Below are positions 1 to 9,900 of a DNA stretch of 14,361 nucleotides, piece after piece. A model generated the notes under the pieces. That model worked only from the letters and a program-made list of their open reading frames with translations. It ran no database searches and was not told the origin of the DNA. The DNA lies in assembly GCA_036939975.1 (NCBI GenBank), contig JALLPB010000596.1, positions 1 to 14,361 of the forward strand, in the 5' to 3' direction. This DNA comes from Cyclostephanos tholiformis. Lineage: Eukaryota > Bacillariophyta > Thalassiosirophyceae > Thalassiosirales > Thalassiosiraceae. Position 1 is the stretch's first letter. Each line of letters begins with the position of its first letter. Position numbers and translations under genes: made by a program.

Positions 1-244
1 CGGTCTCTGATATTATTATGATATTGTAATAACAAAACCAATAAAAGCACCAGACATAGATGCCGTTGATTGCCATCAATAAAATTGAACAGTGTGCGCA
101 AAAACGATTGTTGTCTTGTGTTATCGGCGGGCCGTTCTGCCATGCCAGTCTGCCATTCCATTAATGGCATTAATGCCAACTTCACATTACGTAGGAATTA
201 GTATGATAGACACAAATATTTAAGCGAATGATGGATGGGGGGTA

Positions 245-289
245 GTCTAAATCAGGTCTAAATAAAGTCTAAATTTTAGCAGTCTAAAT
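245..289 (+). repeat. Four short direct repeats GTCTAAAT
   Basis: GTCTAAAT occurs at 245-252, 256-263, 267-274 and 282-289, with start-to-start spacing of 11, 11 and 15 bases. The regular 11-base spacing is close to one helical turn, as in clustered binding sites or transposon subterminal repeats. A partial inverted match, TTTAGAATACC at 2618-2628, lies beyond the transposase pseudogene and matches GGTAGTCTAAA (241-251) at 10 of 11 positions in reverse complement. Role unknown. Confidence 0.7.
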
Positions 290-343
290 TTTATGCAAAT
301 TTTGACAGCCTCCCATTGGTCTCAGCTGATTCCAAAAAATCCA

Positions 344-415
344 TACATATGTAGGGTTTGGTATAAAATATTGACTCCAATTTTGTTTTTTGAAAGGATT
401 CCTACATATGTAGGG
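344..415. repeat. Direct repeat pair TACATATGTAGGG with palindrome
   Basis: The 13-mer TACATATGTAGGG is present at 344-356 and again at 403-415, 59 bases apart. The second copy sits in a perfect 14-base palindrome, CCTACATATGTAGG (401-414). It lies between the GTCTAAAT cluster and the transposase remains, so a subterminal transposon repeat is plausible but unproven. Confidence 0.6.
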
Positions 416-680
416 CCTTCATATTAAAAAAGACTGTATCTTTCTTGAGGGAGGAAATTGAATGTTGAACCTAATATTTTTCATTTTTTTCATGTATTGC
501 AATTCGTAGCATGTGGGATTTCATTTTCGGGACAAAGAAAGTTGTCCCAAAATAAGATATATCAAATATAAATAGGTGATAAATCAAGATAAAAGGAGAA
601 AACGTCAATTTAAATCCATTTAAAGGCTCATATGCCCAATTCAGGGGCTTGTATGACCCAGCTACCACCATTTTAAGGTA

Positions 681-2484
681 GCAAGGGGCATCGTTCTGCT
701 TCTGATGCTGGGAAGAGAAGCACAAACAATACTCAAGGACAAAGGAATGCAGCTGCCCCAGCAAAAAGTCAATGAGCTTTGGGCAGCTAATCATAATGTT
801 GTCCCAAACATTGATGGAGAATTGGATGATCTTTGGTGCTAAGGGATTGCATTCAATACAACAATGAGCCAGCTCCCGAGAATGCTGAACTGCTGGGAGA
901 TTGGGGGGCAACATTGTGCACTTGGAGATGCCAATATATTGCCCCAGGCAACAAATGAATGCCACAAATATGATGGGGAAGTTCAATCATCATTGCTGGG
1001 ATGAGATTGCAGATATGAATGAGTTTGACATATTCACCAGGCTCTGCTTCCCGGAGAAATACATCATTAACGTACTCATCCCTGAGACCCAAGACAAACA
1101 AGCTCCTCAGAGCGCTGCTCACATTGCATCTCATGTTATGCTTCCATGGAATTGCCAATTTGGAATTGTGATGGTCCACCAAGCCAATCAACATGTTCGA
1201 TGGCGCTCTTTTTCGACTCAATGCATTTATCTCGTGCAATCATTTCCGTGAGATAATGACAAGCCTTTGCTACACAGTGAAAGCTGAACCATTGTTTTTT
1301 GTGGATATGTTCCACAAGGTCCATGAGATGATTGAGGTGATTAATGAACACTACACACTACCCGAAAGAATATAGTTCGGGGTGGTTGAATTGTCTTGAT
1401 GAATTGATGAATTCATGGTTGAATAAGTTTTGTCCGGGGTTCTTAGTTTGTGGGCAGAAACCGTGGCCCTTTGGCAATGATCATTCAATTGCAGATGGTG
1501 ATGAGAACATGCTACACCTGATCATGTGGCAAGTTTTATTAGTCAACAGGAAGGATCAGCCAAAGTTGGCGAATGGAAAATTTGCCTTTGCTTCACAGTT
1601 CGAGGAGAGAGGAGAGAGGGTACATGAAAATTGTCGAGCTTCTTCTGGACATGACAGTGCCACTGCACAGGACAGAGGAAGGTTGTGACAGGGGATAGTG
1701 GATTCTGCATTGCATTTTTGGACAGTTCTTAGTCAAGAAAAGGAGGTACCGGCCAAAGGACATTCCCGGTGACTACATCTATAGAGAAATGTCATCAAAG
1801 GGACTAGCTGAGACAAATACCTACATCCAGAATGTAAACAATGTTCATTTCCTTGTTCACTGTTCTAGGGACGTGGCTTACACAACTAAAATCACGTCAT
1901 TGTATGGAGTTCTTGACAAGAACCAGAATCATCCAACCTGGAGGATGGTTGATGGCGAGTGGAAAAGTTTCAAGTATGCCGAGCCTTTTTTGTGACATAA
2001 CAAGGCTAAGCATTGGGTAGACGATGTTAACAAGCATCACCATGCACTGATTTTGTTAGAGAGGGTTTGGGCCACAAAATGGTAGCCTACCAATTGACAG
2101 TTTACATTTCTCTTGTCCATGGCTGAGGTTAATGCAGGGATGGCCGATGAAGGTCCCTGCACTGCACAACCCGTGCTTGACTTTCGAAAGATACTTGCAA
2201 AGCAGATGTTGGCAAACAAGTTGAATGACTGTGGGATGGTTCCCAACTCTCCAATTTTCCTTCAGATGGCATCAGAGGTGGTTCACATCCTAAAAAAGAG
2301 GAAGCGATTTCAGGGAAAATGGGATTTCGAAGTTCGCAGATTGAGGGCACTACTAAATATGTGATATCTCGTCCGCCCATGCTCCATTTGCAAAAAAGCG
2401 ACACGGGAGTACTGTCCATGTGCCCCTGGGATAGACCTGTATGCAATTTGCTTTGGGGCTCATCTCATCGAGTATGGCAGTTGA
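681..2484 (+). pseudogene. Decayed piggyBac-like (PGBD, DDE_Tnp_1_7) transposase
   Basis: Fragments in three forward frames line up in order with the large piggyBac-like transposases of diatoms. They are an N-terminal piece with NNEPAPENAEL (about 842-905), FPEKYIINVLIPET (frame from 901), LWWSTKPINMFDGALFRLN (about 1160-1210), SSGWLNCLDELMNSWLNKF with PWPFGND (1370-1490), GDSGFC (1691-1710), and from about 1747 one long frame with KHWVDDVNK, QFTFLLSMAEVNAG and LAKQMLANKLND. A C-terminal Cys/His cluster, CSIC then CPC then CFGAHLIEYG, ends at TGA 2482-2484. Candidate catalytic Asp codons survive at 1398-1400, 1694-1696 and 2020-2025. The gene is dead: that last frame has stops at 1993, 2083, 2095 and 2362, and the N-terminal half needs roughly six frame changes. 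Active family members excise and insert DNA at TTAA. The 5' limit is approximate and family membership rests on recall. Confidence 0.85.
2366..2484 (+). other. C-terminal cysteine cluster of the transposase remnant
   Basis: In the same frame as the transposase C-terminal half, just after the premature TGA at 2362-2364, the translation gives PCSICKKATREYCPC and then ICFGAHLIEYG before a TGA at 2482-2484. The C-x2-C, C-x-C, C-x3-H spacing is that of the zinc-binding tail of piggyBac transposases, which binds terminal DNA. It marks the original 3' end of the gene. Confidence 0.7.
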
Positions 2485-3240
2485 AACAATGTAGGTATGA
2501 ATTCATAGTAGTGATTTTTGGGATTTTTTAGCCTAAGGTACGGTTATTGTTGTACACCCCATCGTTTCGGATAATGGGTCTGGGGGTGCTAAACCCCGTT
2601 TTTAGCTTCTGGGAGTGTTTAGAATACCTAGAGCGCTAAATAATTATGACTTCATGGTTTTGTGCGGTAGAATTCTCGCATTAGGAAGAGAGAAAAGCCA
2701 TTATCTGAAATTCCTTCGTGAAAAGGGGGGTTAAATCTGTGCCGCCACATGCCAACGGTGGTCGTACGAGAGAAACTCTCCGCCCGGCACGACACGACAA
2801 TGCCATGATAAACACTTCCAATTCCTAGTGTGGTAGACCACCGGACCGCCATCCGCCACGCACTGTGATTATATAGTAAGGCAGCGGCAACACAGCGAAA
2901 GGGACGATAGGGCGGACACAGCGCCCGAAGAAGTATTCGACGGTGTAACTCGGATCTCTGGCGGCGAGAGGGTGGGGGCGGTGGGGGCTCCTCTAAAAAA
3001 AAAATACAAGCGAGCGGCGTTCTATTTCTCTGGAGAAGGAGGAGGGGAGGCGTCGCGATTCGATTCGGACTATCACACACCGCCGTCGCGTCGCGCGTGC
3101 TCTTGACTTTCAACCCCTAAAAGTATCCCAGGTTCGGAGGGCGAGGGAGTCACGCCCACACGCAAAAACAGGGGGCGACGAGCGAAGGTCCCCAACCCTT
3201 CAATCTCTACCTGGATAATACAACGGCCACCACGAAAACG
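2485..3240. other. Intergenic region and 5' leader of the PDZ gene
   Basis: No convincing gene on either strand. A small GC-armed hairpin, GCTAAA...TTTAGC (2588-2606), and a GGGGGG-TTAA junction (2725-2734) fall here and may belong to the end of the old transposon. From about 2930 the composition becomes G/C-rich, and an in-frame TAA at 3118-3120 precedes the PDZ start codon with no ATG between, so 3121-3240 is probably 5' UTR. A TATATAG at about 2871 is the only TATA-like match I see, and I give it little weight. Confidence 0.5.
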
Positions 3241-6200
3241 ATGACGATGGGCTTCCTGAAACTCTTCCGCCGGAATAAGAAAACGAAGGATCCCGCCGAG
3301 GCGGGGATACTCTCCGCATCTTCCGCGACGTCCGCGTTCCATCACAACAATGGCCAACACGGATCGATGACGGGCGGCGGCAGACAGAAGAAGCTCTCGA
3401 AGAGGCAGCTCAAGAAGCAGATGAAGAAGGATCGACTCGCTCATTTTCCGAGCAGCGAGGAGCGGAGCAGCAAGGGCGGCCTATCGGGGGGAGGGGGTGG
3501 GATGGGAGCATGGGCGCAGCAGCAGCCGCCCCAGTCGCAGGCTGATTATTACTCGATCGTCGGGGGGAGGGGGGGGGGCAGCGGCGTCGGTGGCGCCTCG
3601 TCGTCGTCCCCTCCTCCTCCCACCGCCTGGGACGTGGCCGAGGACCAGAAGGAGAACAAGGGCAGCATCGCCGCACTCCCCGCCTTCTTCTCGTCGTCGT
3701 TCACCTCCTCTAACTCCTCCTCCGGGGGGTTGAAGACCGCGGGAGGAAAACGCCTCGCCCCCATGTCGCACCAGTCGGCGAGTGACGTTCAGCATCATCA
3801 TCTATACAAACAGCAACAGCAGCAGGACGTCGCGTCGTCGTTCGACGCGGCATCATCCGGCTTCTACGAAGACGTGGACCTGTACGCGAAGCCGGCGCTG
3901 TCTATGATCGCCGAGGAACGCAGTCCGCGAAATGCCGTTAGTCCTGGAGGACAGAGCTCGACCTCGACGAGTCCCGAGGCGAATGGCGGCGGCGGTGGCT
4001 TTGGCTCCTTCCCATCCTCTGGGGAGACGACGAACGGAGGTCATCCGATCGATGAATATGACGATCAGCCGCCATCGTTAAGCGTCAGGGCCAATAACGG
4101 GGGGGGGAATCGGATCGGGGGGGGGGTAGAGGATCAGTCGTCGACAACGACGACGACGCTGGCATCGTCCTCCGTCATTTCTCCCAGCATGAGCGGTAAC
4201 AAGCCGCCGTTGACGCCCAATCGCCACGGTGGCGGCGGTGGCGCGATCGGGTATGGCGGAAGCGTCGGCCAGGGTGAGTCGCTGCGGCCGGTCGACCCCG
4301 AGAGGAAAGGATGCTGTTGTTTTTACGAGAGGGGCGTAAAGCGGAGATGGCATCTATCGGGATGTGGAATTGTTTTATATTTTCATACCCACGTGAACGT
4401 TCTCATCGTTGCCTAAATTGCATTACTCATCATCATTTTCTCGTCGATTTCATAATCCTTCTCTTCGTCGCCCCCATCCATCCTCCCGGTGCCTCCACAG
4501 TGTCGTCCCCGTCCCACTTCCGTAATGCCCATCACCATCATGGGATGACAGTCGACACCGCGTCGCCGAACTCTTACAGGCAGCAGGACGGCAGTCGGCT
4601 GTCCCTTGGCAGTCCAGACCCTGACGACGCCGCCTCCCTCAGGGGGATGCGCATCGCGGGGTCGGAGGAGATGTGCCTGAGCGTCGACGACGAGGACGAC
4701 GAGTACAACCGACTGATCGCGGGGGGGGGTAGGGCGGGCAATTGTGGCGCCGCGAGTGGCAATGCCAATGGCGGCGGCAGCAGTGGGAGCAACAAAGTCG
4801 TCGGTGGGGGAACCGAGGAGAAGTTCGTATCAGCTCTGGACCGAAGCCCCTTTGGCTACACCGCGAGCGACGACGACGACAACGCCCTTTTCCCCGCCCT
4901 GGTCGAGGACAAGGATCCGTGGAATCACCACACTCAGAACGCCAACGGCCCGAACAAGGCCGGCATCCTCCCCATGGCGAATGAGACCCAGGAAGACATG
5001 CGAGCATGGACTCCAAGTCCCACGAAGAAGGGATCGTCGTTCACCTTCCAGGGCGATCCCGTCATGATGAACTCTGGGGCCCAGGGAGAGAACAAGCAGG
5101 AGATCCAGGGACAAGCCAATAAGGTGCTCTTCGAGAACTTCGCCGACTTCGAGCCGTTCATCCCTTCGAGCTCGCATCGCCTGTTCCATGCTCCCAAGAC
5201 AGCCGGGAGCAGTAGCGGCGGAGGCGGGAATGGCTCGTCCAAGTCGGTGGCACACAACAGCTCTCCAGTGTCGGCACTGTTGGAGGACTGGCGTGCTCGG
5301 AAGTCGGGACATCGTTCCAACGATGGTAGCGCCATAGGCTTCCTGTCTCGCACCAGTGGTGGAATCGGGGGATCGTCGTCATTTAACTCGGCGCCGGTGC
5401 TCACACCATCGAACATCCGGGGCCAGGTCAACTCGGCGCGGCTCCAGGAGACCGGTGGCCCCTCCATCTCGCGCGTCATCGACAATCTCGAGTTACACGT
5501 GAACAAGCGTCTGGGGGGGGGTGGGGGGGCGCCGCCAGCGGCGCGTTCCTCGACGGGAGGGGGTGGGCACGGATCCCATTCCTCCGTCAACTCCCACTCG
5601 CAGCAATCGCACCGCAGCGATAGGATCGAAATCGGTAGTGCGTCGGCAATACGTGAGGCCAAGGAGCGCATCCGACGGGAGAACTTGATGAACAACGAAA
5701 GCAAGATGATTGACATGCTCGCTACAGGGGACGTCGTGGGCGTCAACAATGCAACTAACAAGAAGGACAACTGGCTGTTCGATGAGGTGGCTGGCACCCT
5801 AGGACCGAGGTCTGTGGCCGCCGACCTCGAGTCCCTCGGTGGACGGTCCGGCAAGTCACGTAACTCGTTGGGCGGGAAGTCCCATCGGTCCGGGAAGTCG
5901 CATAAGTCGAGGAAGTCCCGCAGCGGCGCGTCGGGCCACCACACAAGCCGCCGCGCTCACCGGGATGAGGGCGACGACGGCAGCCGCACATCGAGGAACA
6001 GCCGCAACAGCTACAGGTCATACCAGACGACGAAGAGCATGGTCTCGCAGATGAGCGAGCAGAGCCGCAGCGTGGCCAACGACTTGCTAAGGCTGGAGGC
6101 GCAGCTGAGCATGGTTGGCAAGTCACGTAACATCGGGGGGTCGGCCGCCGCGGGCGTTGGCGGGAGCAGCAATGGATCGGTGAGCGGGGCGGCGCCCAGC

Positions 6201-6659
6201 GCGTCGACGGTCGTGTCCAGGACGGAATCGAATAAGGGACGCGATGACTGCGGCATAACGGTTACATCGAACTTTACCATTCACAACGGGAAGTCCTCGT
6301 CATCGAGGAGCGGGGGGGGCAGGGAGCACATCTCGGCTTCGGCCCGACGAGCCGCGGCGCGGACCCTTCTCTCCAAGGCGACCGTCGTAACGCCGCCCGG
6401 CAAGCTCGGGATCATCCTCGCCAACCGGACCGACTTACGTGGGACTGTCGTTGCTGGCGTACGAACATCGAGTGTCCTCGCCAATAAGGTCTCACCCGGC
6501 GATCGCATCATTGCCGTTGATGGTGAGGATGTCAGCCAAATGAACGCGCAGGAGATCGCAACGATTATGGGCCGTAAGTGTGCGTTCGAGAGGGTGTTGG
6601 TGTTGTTAGCAACGCCAAAAGTGCAGTACGATGAAAAAGTGACGAGGAATCAAGCATAA
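3241..6659 (+). CDS. PDZ-domain protein, mostly disordered, possibly myristoylated
   Basis: Two exons, 3241-4273 and 4501-6659, give 1063 residues. The only fold I can place is a PDZ domain near the C-terminus (about 974-1056): the peptide-binding loop is KLGIIL (K979-L984), followed by PGDRIIAVDGEDV and NAQEIATIM. The first residue of helix B aligns to Ala1027 rather than His, so a class I ligand preference is unlikely. PDZ domains bind C-terminal tails of partners, often membrane proteins. The start offers ATG at 3241 and 3247; from the second the protein begins MGFLKLFRRNKK, a Gly2 myristoylation-like start with a basic cluster that would suit membrane attachment. A second Lys/Arg-rich patch lies at 48-67. 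The middle is Gly-, Ser- and His-rich. Short ordered-looking motifs are LFENFADFEPF (554-564), VSALLEDWRARK (601-612), a Ser/Lys/Arg-rich stretch (about 791-857) and ANDLLRLEAQLSMV (870-883), a probable short helix. A scaffold role is inference; partners are unknown. Confidence 0.85.
3486..3506 (+). other. Putative G-quadruplex motif in PDZ coding strand
   Basis: The sense strand reads G6-A-G5-T-G3-AT-G3, which meets the usual four-run G-quadruplex pattern with loops of 1-2 bases. It encodes a Gly-rich stretch of exon 1. Long G runs recur in the gene at 3562-3578, 4099-4107, 4117-4126, 4721-4729 and 5513-5529. Whether any of them folds is not shown by sequence alone. Confidence 0.6.
4274..4500 (+). 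other. Intron of the PDZ gene (227 nt, phase 1)
   Basis: The donor is CAGG|GTGAGT at 4274 and the acceptor is CTCCACAG|TG at 4500. Exon 1's frame hits a stop at 4414-4416, whereas joining G4273 to TG4501-4502 makes a Val codon and continues into the long second frame (…SVGQ-V-SSPSHF…). The joined length, 3192 nt, is exactly divisible by three. A pyrimidine-rich stretch (about 4437-4499) precedes the acceptor. Confidence 0.85.
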
Positions 6660-6922
6660 AGTTTATATTTCTCTTGCTTTAAAGTTCCTCTTCCAATGGT
6701 GACTAGAGGAGCCAAAGATATCATCTGCACTTTTTAAGTTTCGGAGAGGTCGAGAAGTGGGATGTGATCGATGTTTTGTTTTTGCCTCTTCACAGTCAAG
6801 TGGGAGGACAACTAGTATTAGTATAATAGTGATGATTTGCGTTCAGTAAATTTTGGCTCGTAGCATGTCATCTGCATGTCCGATTGCGAAACTTGAATGA
6901 GTTATCTCACATGGCACGAAGC
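6660..6922. other. Convergent intergenic gap (shared 3' region)
   Basis: The PDZ gene ends at TAA 6657-6659 on the + strand and the carboxylase gene ends at TAG 6925-6923 on the - strand, so these 263 bases must carry both 3' UTRs. I see no canonical AATAAA on either strand and no further reading frame of note. Confidence 0.6.
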
Positions 6923-9900
6923 CTATGCTCCTGACTTGTCAAACTCCAACAATATTTCGTCTGCGCGGAGCGACGCTCCTACCTTCCCATGCAATTTCCC
7001 CACCGTCGCACCGGCCCTGCGAGATCGAATGATATTTTGCATTTTCATGGCCTCGACGACGCATAGCTCTTGGCCCATCTCCACGACATCACCCTCCTGC
7101 AATGATAGAAAGAGACGAAATTACATCGCAAGACGCGCGGAATGATCGCGAAGAATTATTTGGTCAAGAAATTTCTGAATATTCCTACAGTGTGATATCC
7201 ACTTACCTCGACCGCAAAGCTGACGAGGGTGCCTGGCATGGGGCTCAGGACGAAGTCGCCCAAATCCAACGGCGCTGGTTCCAACATGTGGCATGCCAGT
7301 TGATATTCTGCCGGACTCATGATCAGGACATCGGCATCCGCGCCATACATGGTCAGTTTGAGAGTTCCAATCTCGTCCTCTCCATGAACCTTTTCTCGGG
7401 TAATGAGAGGATAGATTTAATTGTGAAATGAAAAAAAAGGATGTCGTGAAATGAAAAAAAGGATGGATGAGAATGCGAAAGATTTAGGTGATGTCGGGAG
7501 AAGAAAAGCTGCACCCAATGGGATGGCACGGATTGAAGGTAACGAATAGAAGAACATTGCGCACCTGCAAGACGCGACTATCCCCTGCAATTTTCAAATG
7601 AGCGAAGACTTTTGATGGATGGTACTCCAACGAGGATATTTCCACGCAATGAGGAACACCGACGACATCTTCCCCCAACCCCTCATCGTTTTCGTTGTCG
7701 GCCTCGCGACCGACGCGTCTTTTTGGCAACCTCGTGACAGACGCTTTGACGACATTTCCTCCATCTGGAACGGTCGACAATGACGACGATTCCGCGGATG
7801 GCCGAACAAGGTAGGCGTCGCCGAACATGCCACCCAGACAGACCACGACGTCCTCCTCCTCCTTGCCAAGGACAGACAAAGACGACGACGATGATGACGA
7901 TGATGATGATGATGAACATCTCCTCCTACTATCGACGATCTCCCTCGCGATCGCCACGAGCTCCCCGCGCTCCATCTCGGACAGGCTCCCCATCACGCCC
8001 CCAGCGAACCCGCCTGGATAGTGCTTCCCAATAAAGGACGTGGGCGTATTACCATCCACGAAATCCCGATTTCGAAGCACGTCCCTAACGAATGGAACGT
8101 TGTGCCTTATGCCACGTATGTGGTACATGTCCAACGCCAATTCGAGTCCGCGTATTGCCATATCGCGCGATGTGGGACTGTACGATACGATCTTTGACAA
8201 TATCGGATCGTAGTGGGGGGTGACGATGGATCCGGGTACGACGCCGGAATCGACTCGCACGTGACAGTACTCTCCTCCCCCCTCCCCCTCCTCGGACTCG
8301 CCATCATCCGAGGAGGAGGATGCCAAGTCGATGCGAACGAGCGATGGAGGCTCGATGTACGCCAATAGCGGTCCGGTGCTCGGTAAGAATCCGCGGTATG
8401 GATCCTCGGCGTATATCCTCGCCTCGATCGCGTGGCCTACGTAACGCACGTTGGACCCATCCTCGCCCGTCCCTACCGCGCAATCCTCGTCGTCGTTGTC
8501 GCCGTCGTTGTCGATAACGTCGACCATGTCGAGGTACTCTTTCGGTATCCCACGTCCCGCGGCCACCTCCAACATGCCGTACACCAAATCGACGTACCGT
8601 CCAGTGTGATGTCCATATCCGCTTATCATTTCGGTGACGGGATGTTCCACCTGCAATCTCGTATTCATTTCCAGGAAATAAAAATTCTGCTTTCCATCGA
8701 CTAGGAATTCGACGGTACCCGCGCTCTCGTATCCGACGGTCCTCACTAGCGATTTAACCTGACGTATCATCTTGCGACGAGTAGCGGGCAATAAATGCGG
8801 TGATGGACTCTCCTCGATGACCTTTTGATTCCTACGCTGTATCGAGCATTCCCTCTCGGCGAAGCAAAGCACGTCCAATATTCCAGTTTTGGGATTACGT
8901 CCGGACAGTACCTGTATTTCGATATGATGCGGATCCTCGACGTACTTCTCGACGAGCAAACGATCGTCGCCGAAGAAACTCTTCGCCTCGGCACTACCGA
9001 GACGATATCCCTCGAGTACCTCATTATCGTTATAGCATATCCTCATGCCTTTACCCCCCCCCCCGGCGGAGGCCTTGATCATTACCGGATATCCGATATC
9101 GTTCGCTATTTCGAGCGCGTGTTCCGGGGAGGTAACGACGCCGTTATATCCTGGTATCGTCGACACTCCCGCCTCCTTCGCAATTAGCTTCGATTGGATT
9201 TTATCCCCCAGGGATCGGATGGCGTGTGTCGACGGTCCGATGAATTTGACGTACTTCCTTTTATCCCTTTTCGTCCTCCCCCCCCTGCCGTCGTTTTCAT
9301 TTTCGTTTTCGTTTTCATTGTTTTCGTTTACATTGTTTTCGTTATCGCTGTCATCATCATCGGGGAGCTCGATCTCTTCGATCATTTCGGCGAAAGCGCA
9401 ATTCTCGCTGAGGAAACCATATCCAGGATGAACAGCCTCGGCGCCCGTCATTATCACCGCATCCCTGACCTTGTTCATATCTAGGTAACTGAGCGACGAG
9501 GATGGCGGTCCTATGCACACCGCCTCATCGGCCATATTGACGTGGGGCGATTTGGCATCGGCGGTGGAATAGATGGCGACTGTTCGTATGTTGCGTGATT
9601 TCGCGGTCTTCATTATTCGGATGGCGATCTCGCCGCGATTCGCGATTAGGACCTTGCGCAGGGGGGATGGCAGATGATGATCATTATCGTCGGCGGCATC
9701 GTCGATGTTGGTGGTCGTGGCGGCGGCTCTGGCGGTGGTGGCCATTGACGACGACTGCGACGCGAGACGAGGCCGCTGCCACTGCCGCGGAGGTTGCAAA
9801 TGACGATGATCGACATTGCGCGCGAAGGATGACGACGACGACGATGAAAGGGGATACAAGGAGGCGCCAATGCCACGAACTCGGCACCTTCTGCTAAGGC

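Larger units (their letters stand above)
1..680. other. AT-rich intergenic DNA, no gene seen
   Basis: No reading frame here resembles a protein, and the overlapping minus-strand frame at 471-986 lies across the transposase pseudogene and has no recognisable motif. The stretch holds a cluster of four GTCTAAAT octamers (245-289) and a pair of TACATATGTAGGG direct repeats (344-415). It probably contains the left flank or left end of the transposon that follows, but no clear terminal inverted repeat could be fixed. Confidence 0.6.

Noticed and set aside
1789..2364. Alternative genetic code to read through the in-frame TGA/TAG codons of the transposase
   Set aside because: The three intact genes here end in TAA, TAG and TGA respectively and have no internal stops, so the standard code applies. 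The transposase also needs several frameshifts, which recoding cannot explain.
4311..4502. N-terminal 64 residues of the second PDZ-gene frame as a separate start (ATG at 4311)
   Set aside because: This part is intron: it follows a good donor (4274) and ends at a good acceptor (4500). Splicing joins two Gly/Ser-rich frames in phase, so one gene is simpler than two.
4934..5944. 336-codon open frame on the minus strand
   Set aside because: It lies antisense to PDZ exon 2 and is rich in Pro, Arg and Ser, as expected from the complement of Gly/Ser-rich GC-heavy coding sequence. It has no domain, while the + strand encodes a recognisable PDZ domain.
9045..9484. Forward-strand frames of 96-128 codons across the carboxylase
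   Set aside because: They are antisense to conserved biotin carboxylase motifs. Their hydrophobic Phe/Ser/Val repeats are the complement of the Asn/Glu hexamer tract.
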